NCBI GenBank assembly: GCA_023091665.1
Contig: JALJCQ010000023.1
Location: 1,240,001 to 1,304,000 of the forward strand
Direction of reading: 5' to 3'
DNA: 64,000 nt
Source: Pythium myriotylum
Taxonomy: Eukaryota; Oomycota; Peronosporomycetes; Pythiales; Pythiaceae
Positions 1 to 11,620 of the stretch are shown piece after piece (the first letter of the stretch is position 1; every line of letters starts with the position of its first letter). A model generated the notes under the pieces. That model did not search any database and was not told the DNA's origin. It saw only the letters and a program-made list of their open reading frames with translations. A program made the translations under genes and the position numbers.

Positions 1-278
1 CAGACGCACACACCAACACACCGACACACACAAAAACTGCCCACATACGCCCAACGCACACCACAATCAACTCGAACCCACTCAGCAAACACCACTCAAC
101 GTCCTTCAGCCCCATTCGTGCCAAACGCTTCCGCTCGACAGATCCACTCCACATCATCGTCCTCGCCATCGTCCACGCTCACTCTCATCCCTCCATCTCC
201 CCACCGTGCTCCCCCACGGATCCACGCTACGAGAACACGCCGGTTTGCGTCATCATCACTGCGAGGACCCTCGCTCCC

Positions 279-301
279 TCGGTTCGAGTCTTGGTCGGGG
301 A
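279..301 (+). other. Orphan tRNA-3'-half-like motif with B-box-like core (first unit shown; one per unit)
   Basis: GGTTCGAGTC at 281-290 fits the Pol III B-box consensus GGTTCGANTCC except for its last base, and is followed by CTTGGTCGGGGA, like the 3' side of a tRNA acceptor arm. No matching 5' acceptor strand and no A box lies 60-90 bp upstream, and the T-stem pairs poorly. It is therefore not a functional tRNA as read here. It may be a decayed tRNA, a SINE head or a Pol III factor site. It recurs in each unit, for example at 1742-1751. Confidence 0.5.
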
Positions 302-513
302 TATTCTATGAGATATAATACTTCGGAGCGACGCCGCAGTTTGCCGCGGGGGCGTGGATCTAAGCAACGGGGGTCGCGTGTTGGAAGCCGAGCGCGAGTT
401 CGATGGGTTGCTCGTGGTCAATAACATTTTGGAGCGAGCCGAACGGAGAGCAATGAGCAAGAGTGCGCGCGAGGTGCTAAGGCGGAGGGTGGTAAGAGCA
501 TGAGGCGGTAAGA

Positions 514-578
514 CGGGGGAGAGGACGGGGGAGAGGGCGGGGACGGGGCGCGGGCGGCGGGGGCGGGGGCGGGGGAGA
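514..578 (+). repeat. G-rich tract with G-quadruplex potential (first unit shown; one per unit)
   Basis: The plus strand holds a series of G-runs of 3-5 separated by one to a few bases (gggggcgggggcggggg type), more than enough for G4 folding. Units between about 24 and 33 kb have one additional 6-bp GCGGGG step. The tract lies about 730-800 bp downstream of the tRNA gene, which is transcribed from the opposite strand. Confidence 0.75.
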
Positions 579-742
579 GAACAACGGGACAGGACGGTAG
601 CACAGGAGGGCAGTCGAGGAACGGAGGAGTGGAAGAAAGCAGAGCATCAGAACACCACAACAGCATGGGAGCAGCGAAGCAGAGGAGCGAGTTGGTGGGT
701 TGAGACGGACGGCAAAACAGCAATATGGCATAACGGCAGAGC

Positions 743-875
743 GACCGACCGACAGCTCGTCAGCTCGTCAGCTCGAGAGCTCGACAGCTCGCAGCCCGAC
801 AGCTCGACAGCCCGACAGCTCGCAGCCCGACAGCTCGACAGCTCGACAGCTCGACAGCTCGACAGCTCGACAGCA
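743..875 (+). repeat. Octamer minisatellite A, unit CGACAGCT (first unit shown; one per unit)
   Basis: Direct repeats of CGACAGCT with variants CGACAGCC and CGTCAGCT and four-base truncations. The copy number differs between array units: 1493-bp units have one more octamer than 1461-bp units. With no stop codon created by an 8-bp change in most frames, it generates long spurious reading frames on both strands. Confidence 0.9.
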
Positions 876-950
876 GAGTAAAGCACGATAGCACAGTACA
901 GTCCGACAGCACAGCAGAGCACAAGGGCAGCATAGCACGACAAGAGAGTG

Positions 951-1038
951 GCAGGACGGCAGGACGGCAGGACGGCGGGACGGCGGGACGGCGGGATGGC
1001 AGGACGGCGGGACGGCGGGGCGGCGGGACGGCGGGAGG
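951..1038 (+). repeat. Octamer minisatellite B, unit GGACGGCG / GGACGGCA / GGATGGCR (first unit shown; one per unit)
   Basis: About ten to eleven degenerate octamers of GGACGGCR. The count varies from unit to unit and explains most of the 8-bp steps in unit length: the 1453-bp units lack one GGACGGCA relative to 1461, and the 1493-bp units have additional GATGGCGG and GACGGCGG copies. Confidence 0.9.
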
Positions 1039-1084
1039 AGGGGTAGGCAAGACGAGGGGTAGGCAAGACGAGAGGTAGGCAAGG
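1039..1084 (+). repeat. Triplicate of ~16-bp GAGGGGTAGGCAAGAC (first unit shown; one per unit)
   Basis: Three head-to-tail copies of about 16 bp, the third with GAGAGG in place of GAGGGG. Unlike the octamer repeats, the copy number stays at three in the units inspected. Confidence 0.8.
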
Positions 1085-1218
1085 CGGCATATCGAATGGG
1101 TAGTAAGAGGAGGTCAAATGGGTGAGAGAGAGTGCATAGAGCGGGGGTCGTAGGGTGGCAGGAGTCGTGTGATGTGCGATGTGTTCAATGTGATGCAGTG
1201 TGCGGTGAAGCAGGGAGT

Positions 1219-1222
1219 AAAA
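1219..1222 (-). terminator. Nearest oligo-T candidate for tRNA-Ala copy 1
   Basis: Read on the minus strand this is TTTT, about 90 nt beyond the mature 3' end of the tRNA. It is the first run of four T: directly after the gene there is only TTTCTT. RNA polymerase III normally stops at four or more T within some 20 nt, so either the weak TTTCTT stops it or the transcript has a trailer of about 90 nt. The same layout recurs in each unit. Confidence 0.4.
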
Positions 1223-1311
1223 GAGTGGGCGTGAGGGCAACGAATAACAACGAATAACTGGAAGATGAGGAGGCTAGAAGACGGTTGTGTGCGTGGTCGG
1301 GGAGCAAGAAA

Positions 1312-1384
1312 TGGACGTTGGGGGTATCGATCCCCCTACCTCCCGCATGCGAAGCGGGCGCTCTACCATCTGAGCTAAACGCCC
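1312..1384 (-). tRNA. tRNA-Ala(CGC), array copy 1
   Basis: On the minus strand a complete cloverleaf of 73 nt can be drawn: acceptor GGGCGTT/AACGTCC, D-stem GCTC/GAGC, anticodon stem CCCGC/GCGGG with loop TTCGCAT (anticodon CGC, codon GCG), T-stem GGGGG/CCCCC with loop ATCGATA, discriminator A. The acceptor has the G3:U70 wobble pair that alanyl-tRNA synthetase recognises. The A box is TAGCTCAGATGG; the T loop with A54 is the form also known from animal tRNA-Ala. No intron, and CCA is not encoded. Internal promoters make each copy a self-contained Pol III gene. All 30 copies look identical. Confidence 0.96.
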
Positions 1385-2773
1385 ATACAACTGATACCTC
1401 GCCCAGAAACCCTCACAAACTCATCACAACATCAACACAACACACAACACTTACAAACACACAGACGCACACACCAACACACCGACACACACAAAAACTG
1501 CCCACATACGCCCAACGCACACCACAATCAACTCGAACCCACTCAGCAAACACCACTCAACGTCCTTCAGCCCCATTCGTGCCAAACGCTTCCGCTCGAC
1601 AGATCCACTCCACATCATCGTCCTCGCCATCGTCCACGCTCACTCTCATCCCTCCATCTCCCCACCGTGCTCCCCCACGGATCCACGCTACGAGAACACG
1701 CCGGTTTGCGTCATCATCACTGCGAGGACCCTCGCTCCCTCGGTTCGAGTCTTGGTCGGGGATATTCTATGAGATATAATACTTCGGAGCGACGCCGCAG
1801 TTTGCCGCGGGGGCGTGGATCTAAGCAACGGGGGTCGCGTGTTGGAAGCCGAGCGCGAGTTCGATGGGTTGCTCGTGGTCAATAACATTTTGGAGCGAGC
1901 CGAACGGAGAGCAATGAGCAAGAGTGCGCGCGAGGTGCTAAGGCGGAGGGTGGTAAGAGCATGAGGCGGTAAGACGGGGGAGAGGACGGGGGAGAGGGCG
2001 GGGACGGGGCGCGGGCGGCGGGGGCGGGGGCGGGGGAGAGAACAACGGGACAGGACGGTAGCACAGGAGGGCAGTCGAGGAACGGAGGAGTGGAAGAAAG
2101 CAGAGCATCAGAACACCACAACAGCATGGGAGCAGCGAAGCAGAGGAGCGAGTTGGTGGGTTGAGACGGACGGCAAAACAGCAATATGGCATAACGGCAG
2201 AGCGACCGACCGACAGCTCGTCAGCTCGTCAGCTCGAGAGCTCGACAGCTCGCAGCCCGACAGCTCGACAGCCCGACAGCCCGACAGCTCGACAGCTCGA
2301 CAGCTCGACAGCTCGACAGCTCGACAGCTCGACAGCAGAGTAAAGCACGATAGCACAGTACAGTCCGACAGCACAGCAGAGCACAAGGGCAGCATAGCAC
2401 GACAAGAGAGTGGCAGGACGGCAGGACGGCAGGACGGCGGGACGGCGGGACGGCGGGATGGCAGGACGGCGGGACGGCGGGGCGGCGGGACGGCGGGAGG
2501 AGGGGTAGGCAAGACGAGGGGTAGGCAAGACGAGAGGTAGGCAAGGCGGCATATCGAATGGGTAGTAAGAGGAGGTCAAATGGGTGAGAGAGAGTGCATA
2601 GAGCGGGGGTCGTAGGGTGGCAGGAGTCGTGTGATGTGCGATGTGTTCAATGTGATGCAGTGTGCGGTGAAGCAGGGAGTAAAAGAGTGGGCGTGAGGGC
2701 AACGAATAACAACGAATAACTGGAAGATGAGGAGGCTAGAAGACGGTTGTGTGCGTGGTCGGGGAGCAAGAAA

Positions 2774-2846
2774 TGGACGTTGGGGGTATCGATCCCCCTA
2801 CCTCCCGCATGCGAAGCGGGCGCTCTACCATCTGAGCTAAACGCCC
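2774..2846 (-). tRNA. tRNA-Ala(CGC), array copy 2
   Basis: Interval from copy 1 is 1462 bp. The spacer's octamer repeat A has a rearranged middle (two CGACAGCC in a row), a variant not seen in the neighbouring units. Confidence 0.96.
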
Positions 2847-4234
2847 ATACAACTGATACCTCGCCCAGAAACCCTCACAAACTCATCACAACATCAACAC
2901 AACACACAACACTTACAAACACACAGACGCACACACCAACACACCGACACACACAAAAACTGCCCACATACGCCCAACGCACACCACAATCAACTCGAAC
3001 CCACTCAGCAAACACCACTCAACGTCCTTCAGCCCCATTCGTGCCAAACGCTTCCGCTCGACAGATCCACTCCACATCATCGTCCTCGCCATCGTCCACG
3101 CTCACTCTCATCCCTCCATCTCCCCACCGTGCTCCCCCACGGATCCACGCTACGAGAACACGCCGGTTTGCGTCATCATCACTGCGAGGACCCTCGCTCC
3201 CTCGGTTCGAGTCTTGGTCGGGGATATTCTATGAGATATAATACTTCGGAGCGACGCCGCAGTTTGCCGCGGGGGCGTGGATCTAAGCAACGGGGGTCGC
3301 GTGTTGGAAGCCGAGCGCGAGTTCGATGGGTTGCTCGTGGTCAATAACATTTTGGAGCGAGCCGAACGGAGAGCAATGAGCAAGAGTGCGCGCGAGGTGC
3401 TAAGGCGGAGGGTGGTAAGAGCATGAGGCGGTAAGACGGGGGAGAGGACGGGGGAGAGGGCGGGGACGGGGCGCGGGCGGCGGGGGCGGGGGCGGGGGAG
3501 AGAACAACGGGACAGGACGGTAGCACAGGAGGGCAGTCGAGGAACGGAGGAGTGGAAGAAAGCAGAGCATCAGAACACCACAACAGCATGGGAGCAGCGA
3601 AGCAGAGGAGCGAGTTGGTGGGTTGAGACGGACGGCAAAACAGCAATATGGCATAACGGCAGAGCGACCGACCGACAGCTCGTCAGCTCGTCAGCTCGAG
3701 AGCTCGACAGCTCGCAGCCCGACAGCTCGACAGCCCGACAGCTCGCAGCCCGACAGCTCGACAGCTCGACAGCTCGACAGCTCGACAGCTCGACAGCAGA
3801 GTAAAGCACGATAGCACAGTACAGTCCGACAGCACAGCAGAGCACAAGGGCAGCATAGCACGACAAGAGAGTGGCAGGACGGCAGGACGGCAGGACGGCG
3901 GGACGGCGGGACGGCGGGATGGCAGGACGGCGGGACGGCGGGGCGGCGGGACGGCGGGAGGAGGGGTAGGCAAGACGAGGGGTAGGCAAGACGAGAGGTA
4001 GGCAAGGCGGCATATCGAATGGGTAGTAAGAGGAGGTCAAATGGGTGAGAGAGAGTGCATAGAGCGGGGGTCGTAGGGTGGCAGGAGTCGTGTGATGTGC
4101 GATGTGTTCAATGTGATGCAGTGTGCGGTGAAGCAGGGAGTAAAAGAGTGGGCGTGAGGGCAACGAATAACAACGAATAACTGGAAGATGAGGAGGCTAG
4201 AAGACGGTTGTGTGCGTGGTCGGGGAGCAAGAAA

Positions 4235-4307
4235 TGGACGTTGGGGGTATCGATCCCCCTACCTCCCGCATGCGAAGCGGGCGCTCTACCATCTGAGCTA
4301 AACGCCC
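4235..4307 (-). tRNA. tRNA-Ala(CGC), array copy 3
   Basis: Interval 1461 bp. This spacer can serve as the reference unit: the other lengths are most simply described as octamers gained or lost from it. Confidence 0.96.
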
Positions 4308-5695
4308 ATACAACTGATACCTCGCCCAGAAACCCTCACAAACTCATCACAACATCAACACAACACACAACACTTACAAACACACAGACGCACACACCAA
4401 CACACCGACACACACAAAAACTGCCCACATACGCCCAACGCACACCACAATCAACTCGAACCCACTCAGCAAACACCACTCAACGTCCTTCAGCCCCATT
4501 CGTGCCAAACGCTTCCGCTCGACAGATCCACTCCACATCATCGTCCTCGCCATCGTCCACGCTCACTCTCATCCCTCCATCTCCCCACCGTGCTCCCCCA
4601 CGGATCCACGCTACGAGAACACGCCGGTTTGCGTCATCATCACTGCGAGGACCCTCGCTCCCTCGGTTCGAGTCTTGGTCGGGGATATTCTATGAGATAT
4701 AATACTTCGGAGCGACGCCGCAGTTTGCCGCGGGGGCGTGGATCTAAGCAACGGGGGTCGCGTGTTGGAAGCCGAGCGCGAGTTCGATGGGTTGCTCGTG
4801 GTCAATAACATTTTGGAGCGAGCCGAACGGAGAGCAATGAGCAAGAGTGCGCGCGAGGTGCTAAGGCGGAGGGTGGTAAGAGCATGAGGCGGTAAGACGG
4901 GGGAGAGGACGGGGGAGAGGGCGGGGACGGGGCGCGGGCGGCGGGGGCGGGGGCGGGGGAGAGAACAACGGGACAGGACGGTAGCACAGGAGGGCAGTCG
5001 AGGAACGGAGGAGTGGAAGAAAGCAGAGCATCAGAACACCACAACAGCATGGGAGCAGCGAAGCAGAGGAGCGAGTTGGTGGGTTGAGACGGACGGCAAA
5101 ACAGCAATATGGCATAACGGCAGAGCGACCGACCGACAGCTCGTCAGCTCGTCAGCTCGAGAGCTCGACAGCTCGCAGCCCGACAGCTCGACAGCCCGAC
5201 AGCTCGCAGCCCGACAGCTCGACAGCTCGACAGCTCGACAGCTCGACAGCTCGACAGCAGAGTAAAGCACGATAGCACAGTACAGTCCGACAGCACGACA
5301 GAGCACAAGGGCAGCATAGCACGACAAGAGAGTGGCAGGACGGCAGGACGGCAGGACGGCGGGACGGCGGGATGGCGGGATGGCAGGACGGCGGGACGGC
5401 GGGGCGGCGGGACGGCGGGAGGAGGGGTAGGCAAGACGAGGGGTAGGCAAGACGAGAGGTAGGCAAGGCGGCATATCGAATGGGTAGTAAGAGGAGGTCA
5501 AATGGGTGAGAGAGAGTGCATAGAGCGGGGGTCGTAGGGTGGCAGGAGTCGTGTGATGTGCGATGTGTTCAATGTGATGCAGTGTGCGGTGAAGCAGGGA
5601 GTAAAAGAGTGGGCGTGAGGGCAACGAATAACAACGAATAACTGGAAGATGAGGAGGCTAGAAGACGGTTGTGTGCGTGGTCGGGGAGCAAGAAA

Positions 5696-5768
5696 TGGAC
5701 GTTGGGGGTATCGATCCCCCTACCTCCCGCATGCGAAGCGGGCGCTCTACCATCTGAGCTAAACGCCC
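5696..5768 (-). tRNA. tRNA-Ala(CGC), array copy 4
   Basis: Interval 1461 bp. The spacer has private changes: CAGCACGACAGAG in place of CAGCACAGCAGAG near 5291, and one GACGGCGG changed to GATGGCGG in octamer repeat B. Confidence 0.96.
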
Positions 5769-7156
5769 ATACAACTGATACCTCGCCCAGAAACCCTCAC
5801 AAACTCATCACAACATCAACACAACACACAACACTTACAAACACACAGACGCACACACCAACACACCGACACACACAAAAACTGCCCACATACGCCCAAC
5901 GCACACCACAATCAACTCGAACCCACTCAGCAAACACCACTCAACGTCCTTCAGCCCCATTCGTGCCAAACGCTTCCGCTCGACAGATCCACTCCACATC
6001 ATCGTCCTCGCCATCGTCCACGCTCACTCTCATCCCTCCATCTCCCCACCGTGCTCCCCCACGGATCCACGCTACGAGAACACGCCGGTTTGCGTCATCA
6101 TCACTGCGAGGACCCTCGCTCCCTCGGTTCGAGTCTTGGTCGGGGATATTCTATGAGATATAATACTTCGGAGCGACGCCGCAGTTTGCCGCGGGGGCGT
6201 GGATCTAAGCAACGGGGGTCGCGTGTTGGAAGCCGAGCGCGAGTTCGATGGGTTGCTCGTGGTCAATAACATTTTGGAGCGAGCCGAACGGAGAGCAATG
6301 AGCAAGAGTGCGCGCGAGGTGCTAAGGCGGAGGGTGGTAAGAGCATGAGGCGGTAAGACGGGGGAGAGGACGGGGGAGAGGGCGGGGACGGGGCGCGGGC
6401 GGCGGGGGCGGGGGCGGGGGAGAGAACAACGGGACAGGACGGTAGCACAGGAGGGCAGTCGAGGAACGGAGGAGTGGAAGAAAGCAGAGCATCAGAACAC
6501 CACAACAGCATGGGAGCAGCGAAGCAGAGGAGCGAGTTGGTGGGTTGAGACGGACGGCAAAACAGCAATATGGCATAACGGCAGAGCGACCGACCGACAG
6601 CTCGTCAGCTCGTCAGCTCGAGAGCTCGACAGCTCGCAGCCCGACAGCTCGACAGCCCGACAGCTCGCAGCCCGACAGCTCGACAGCTCGACAGCTCGAC
6701 AGCTCGACAGCTCGACAGCAGAGTAAAGCACGATAGCACAGTACAGTCCGACAGCACAGCAGAGCACAAGGGCAGCATAGCACGACAAGAGAGTGGCAGG
6801 ACGGCAGGACGGCAGGACGGCGGGACGGCGGGACGGCGGGATGGCAGGACGGCGGGACGGCGGGGCGGCGGGACGGCGGGAGGAGGGGTAGGCAAGACGA
6901 GGGGTAGGCAAGACGAGAGGTAGGCAAGGCGGCATATCGAATGGGTAGTAAGAGGAGGTCAAATGGGTGAGAGAGAGTGCATAGAGCGGGGGTCGTAGGG
7001 TGGCAGGAGTCGTGTGATGTGCGATGTGTTCAATGTGATGCAGTGTGCGGTGAAGCAGGGAGTAAAAGAGTGGGCGTGAGGGCAACGAATAACAACGAAT
7101 AACTGGAAGATGAGGAGGCTAGAAGACGGTTGTGTGCGTGGTCGGGGAGCAAGAAA

Positions 7157-7229
7157 TGGACGTTGGGGGTATCGATCCCCCTACCTCCCGCATGCGAAGC
7201 GGGCGCTCTACCATCTGAGCTAAACGCCC
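7157..7229 (-). tRNA. tRNA-Ala(CGC), array copy 5
   Basis: Interval 1461 bp, spacer like that of copy 3. Confidence 0.96.
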
Positions 7230-8625
7230 ATACAACTGATACCTCGCCCAGAAACCCTCACAAACTCATCACAACATCAACACAACACACAACACTTACA
7301 AACACACAGACGCACACACCAACACACCGACACACACAAAAACTGCCCACATACGCCCAACGCACACCACAATCAACTCGAACCCACTCAGCAAACACCA
7401 CTCAACGTCCTTCAGCCCCATTCGTGCCAAACGCTTCCGCTCGACAGATCCACTCCACATCATCGTCCTCGCCATCGTCCACGCTCACTCTCATCCCTCC
7501 ATCTCCCCACCGTGCTCCCCCACGGATCCACGCTACGAGAACACGCCGGTTTGCGTCATCATCACTGCGAGGACCCTCGCTCCCTCGGTTCGAGTCTTGG
7601 TCGGGGATATTCTATGAGATATAATACTTCGGAGCGACGCCGCAGTTTGCCGCGGGGGCGTGGATCTAAGCAACGGGGGTCGCGTGTTGGAAGCCGAGCG
7701 CGAGTTCGATGGGTTGCTCGTGGTCAATAACATTTTGGAGCGAGCCGAACGGAGAGCAATGAGCAAGAGTGCGCGCGAGGTGCTAAGGCGGAGGGTGGTA
7801 AGAGCATGAGGCGGTAAGACGGGGGAGAGGACGGGGGAGAGGGCGGGGACGGGGCGCGGGCGGCGGGGGCGGGGGCGGGGGAGAGAACAACGGGACAGGA
7901 CGGTAGCACAGGAGGGCAGTCGAGGAACGGAGGAGTGGAAGAAAGCAGAGCATCAGAACACCACAACAGCATGGGAGCAGCGAAGCAGAGGAGCGAGTTG
8001 GTGGGTTGAGACGGACGGCAAAACAGCAATATGGCATAACGGCAGAGCGACCGACCGACAGCTCGTCAGCTCGTCAGCTCGAGAGCTCGACAGCTCGCAG
8101 CCCGACAGCTCGACAGCCCGACAGCTCGCAGCCCGACAGCTCGACAGCTCGACAGCTCGACAGCTCGACAGCTCGACAGCAGAGTAAAGCACGATAGCAC
8201 AGTACAGTCCGACAGCACAGCAGAGCACAAGGGCAGCATAGCACGACAAGAGAGTGGCAGGACGGCAGGACGGCAGGACGGCGGGACGGCGGGACGGCGG
8301 GACGGCGGGATGGCAGGACGGCGGGACGGCGGGGCGGCGGGACGGCGGGAGGAGGGGTAGGCAAGACGAGGGGTAGGCAAGACGAGAGGTAGGCAAGGCG
8401 GCATATCGAATGGGTAGTAAGAGGAGGTCAAATGGGTGAGAGAGAGTGCATAGAGCGGGGGTCGTAGGGTGGCAGGAGTCGTGTGATGTGCGATGTGTTC
8501 AATGTGATGCAGTGTGCGGTGAAGCAGGGAGTAAAAGAGTGGGCGTGAGGGCAACGAATAACAACGAATAACTGGAAGATGAGGAGGCTAGAAGACGGTT
8601 GTGTGCGTGGTCGGGGAGCAAGAAA

Positions 8626-8698
8626 TGGACGTTGGGGGTATCGATCCCCCTACCTCCCGCATGCGAAGCGGGCGCTCTACCATCTGAGCTAAACGCCC
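8626..8698 (-). tRNA. tRNA-Ala(CGC), array copy 6
   Basis: Interval 1469 bp, one octamer more in repeat B. First half of a 1469/1453 dimer that occurs twice. Confidence 0.96.
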
Positions 8699-10078
8699 AT
8701 ACAACTGATACCTCGCCCAGAAACCCTCACAAACTCATCACAACATCAACACAACACACAACACTTACAAACACACAGACGCACACACCAACACACCGAC
8801 ACACACAAAAACTGCCCACATACGCCCAACGCACACCACAATCAACTCGAACCCACTCAGCAAACACCACTCAACGTCCTTCAGCCCCATTCGTGCCAAA
8901 CGCTTCCGCTCGACAGATCCACTCCACATCATCGTCCTCGCCATCGTCCACGCTCACTCTCATCCCTCCATCTCCCCACCGTGCTCCCCCACGGATCCAC
9001 GCTACGAGAACACGCCGGTTTGCGTCATCATCACTGCGAGGACCCTCGCTCCCTCGGTTCGAGTCTTGGTCGGGGATATTCTATGAGATATAATACTTCG
9101 GAGCGACGCCGCAGTTTGCCGCGGGGGCGTGGATCTAAGCAACGGGGGTCGCGTGTTGGAAGCCGAGCGCGAGTTCGATGGGTTGCTCGTGGTCAATAAC
9201 ATTTTGGAGCGAGCCGAACGGAGAGCAATGAGCAAGAGTGCGCGCGAGGTGCTAAGGCGGAGGGTGGTAAGAGCATGAGGCGGTAAGACGGGGGAGAGGA
9301 CGGGGGAGAGGGCGGGGACGGGGCGCGGGCGGCGGGGGCGGGGGCGGGGGAGAGAACAACGGGACAGGACGGTAGCACAGGAGGGCAGTCGAGGAACGGA
9401 GGAGTGGAAGAAAGCAGAGCATCAGAACACCACAACAGCATGGGAGCAGCGAAGCAGAGGAGCGAGTTGGTGGGTTGAGACGGACGGCAAAACAGCAATA
9501 TGGCATAACGGCAGAGCGACCGACCGACAGCTCGTCAGCTCGTCAGCTCGAGAGCTCGACAGCTCGCAGCCCGACAGCTCGACAGCCCGACAGCTCGCAG
9601 CCCGACAGCTCGACAGCTCGACAGCTCGACAGCTCGACAGCTCGACAGCAGAGTAAAGCACGATAGCACAGTACAGTCCGACAGCACAGCAGAGCACAAG
9701 GGCAGCATAGCACGACAAGAGAGTGGCAGGACGGCAGGACGGCGGGACGGCGGGACGGCGGGATGGCAGGACGGCGGGACGGCGGGGCGGCGGGACGGCG
9801 GGAGGAGGGGTAGGCAAGACGAGGGGTAGGCAAGACGAGAGGTAGGCAAGGCGGCATATCGAATGGGTAGTAAGAGGAGGTCAAATGGGTGAGAGAGAGT
9901 GCATAGAGCGGGGGTCGTAGGGTGGCAGGAGTCGTGTGATGTGCGATGTGTTCAATGTGATGCAGTGTGCGGTGAAGCAGGGAGTAAAAGAGTGGGCGTG
10001 AGGGCAACGAATAACAACGAATAACTGGAAGATGAGGAGGCTAGAAGACGGTTGTGTGCGTGGTCGGGGAGCAAGAAA

Positions 10079-10151
10079 TGGACGTTGGGGGTATCGATCC
10101 CCCTACCTCCCGCATGCGAAGCGGGCGCTCTACCATCTGAGCTAAACGCCC
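10079..10151 (-). tRNA. tRNA-Ala(CGC), array copy 7
   Basis: Interval 1453 bp, one octamer fewer in repeat B. Second half of the first 1469/1453 dimer. Confidence 0.96.
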
Positions 10152-11547
10152 ATACAACTGATACCTCGCCCAGAAACCCTCACAAACTCATCACAACATC
10201 AACACAACACACAACACTTACAAACACACAGACGCACACACCAACACACCGACACACACAAAAACTGCCCACATACGCCCAACGCACACCACAATCAACT
10301 CGAACCCACTCAGCAAACACCACTCAACGTCCTTCAGCCCCATTCGTGCCAAACGCTTCCGCTCGACAGATCCACTCCACATCATCGTCCTCGCCATCGT
10401 CCACGCTCACTCTCATCCCTCCATCTCCCCACCGTGCTCCCCCACGGATCCACGCTACGAGAACACGCCGGTTTGCGTCATCATCACTGCGAGGACCCTC
10501 GCTCCCTCGGTTCGAGTCTTGGTCGGGGATATTCTATGAGATATAATACTTCGGAGCGACGCCGCAGTTTGCCGCGGGGGCGTGGATCTAAGCAACGGGG
10601 GTCGCGTGTTGGAAGCCGAGCGCGAGTTCGATGGGTTGCTCGTGGTCAATAACATTTTGGAGCGAGCCGAACGGAGAGCAATGAGCAAGAGTGCGCGCGA
10701 GGTGCTAAGGCGGAGGGTGGTAAGAGCATGAGGCGGTAAGACGGGGGAGAGGACGGGGGAGAGGGCGGGGACGGGGCGCGGGCGGCGGGGGCGGGGGCGG
10801 GGGAGAGAACAACGGGACAGGACGGTAGCACAGGAGGGCAGTCGAGGAACGGAGGAGTGGAAGAAAGCAGAGCATCAGAACACCACAACAGCATGGGAGC
10901 AGCGAAGCAGAGGAGCGAGTTGGTGGGTTGAGACGGACGGCAAAACAGCAATATGGCATAACGGCAGAGCGACCGACCGACAGCTCGTCAGCTCGTCAGC
11001 TCGAGAGCTCGACAGCTCGCAGCCCGACAGCTCGACAGCCCGACAGCTCGCAGCCCGACAGCTCGACAGCTCGACAGCTCGACAGCTCGACAGCTCGACA
11101 GCAGAGTAAAGCACGATAGCACAGTACAGTCCGACAGCACAGCAGAGCACAAGGGCAGCATAGCACGACAAGAGAGTGGCAGGACGGCAGGACGGCAGGA
11201 CGGCGGGACGGCGGGACGGCGGGACGGCGGGATGGCAGGACGGCGGGACGGCGGGGCGGCGGGACGGCGGGAGGAGGGGTAGGCAAGACGAGGGGTAGGC
11301 AAGACGAGAGGTAGGCAAGGCGGCATATCGAATGGGTAGTAAGAGGAGGTCAAATGGGTGAGAGAGAGTGCATAGAGCGGGGGTCGTAGGGTGGCAGGAG
11401 TCGTGTGATGTGCGATGTGTTCAATGTGATGCAGTGTGCGGTGAAGCAGGGAGTAAAAGAGTGGGCGTGAGGGCAACGAATAACAACGAATAACTGGAAG
11501 ATGAGGAGGCTAGAAGACGGTTGTGTGCGTGGTCGGGGAGCAAGAAA

Positions 11548-11620
11548 TGGACGTTGGGGGTATCGATCCCCCTACCTCCCGCATGCGAAGCGGGCGCTCT
11601 ACCATCTGAGCTAAACGCCC
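11548..11620 (-). tRNA. tRNA-Ala(CGC), array copy 8
   Basis: Interval 1469 bp. The spacer matches that of copy 6, as expected if a two-unit block was duplicated. Confidence 0.96.

Noticed and set aside
743..1084. CRISPR-like array
   Set aside because: The repeats are 8 bp or 16 bp, directly adjacent, without unique spacers, in a eukaryotic setting.
647..1240. Long minus-strand frames rich in SSCRAVE and RRPAVPPS repeats
   Set aside because: These are octamer minisatellites read in three frames (8 bp cycles through all frames); length and content change with octamer number, so no coding constraint.
1285..1779. 164-codon frame across the tRNA gene, recurring in most units
   Set aside because: It starts at GTG, runs antisense through the tRNA and low-complexity CA-rich sequence, and its repetition only mirrors the DNA repeat.
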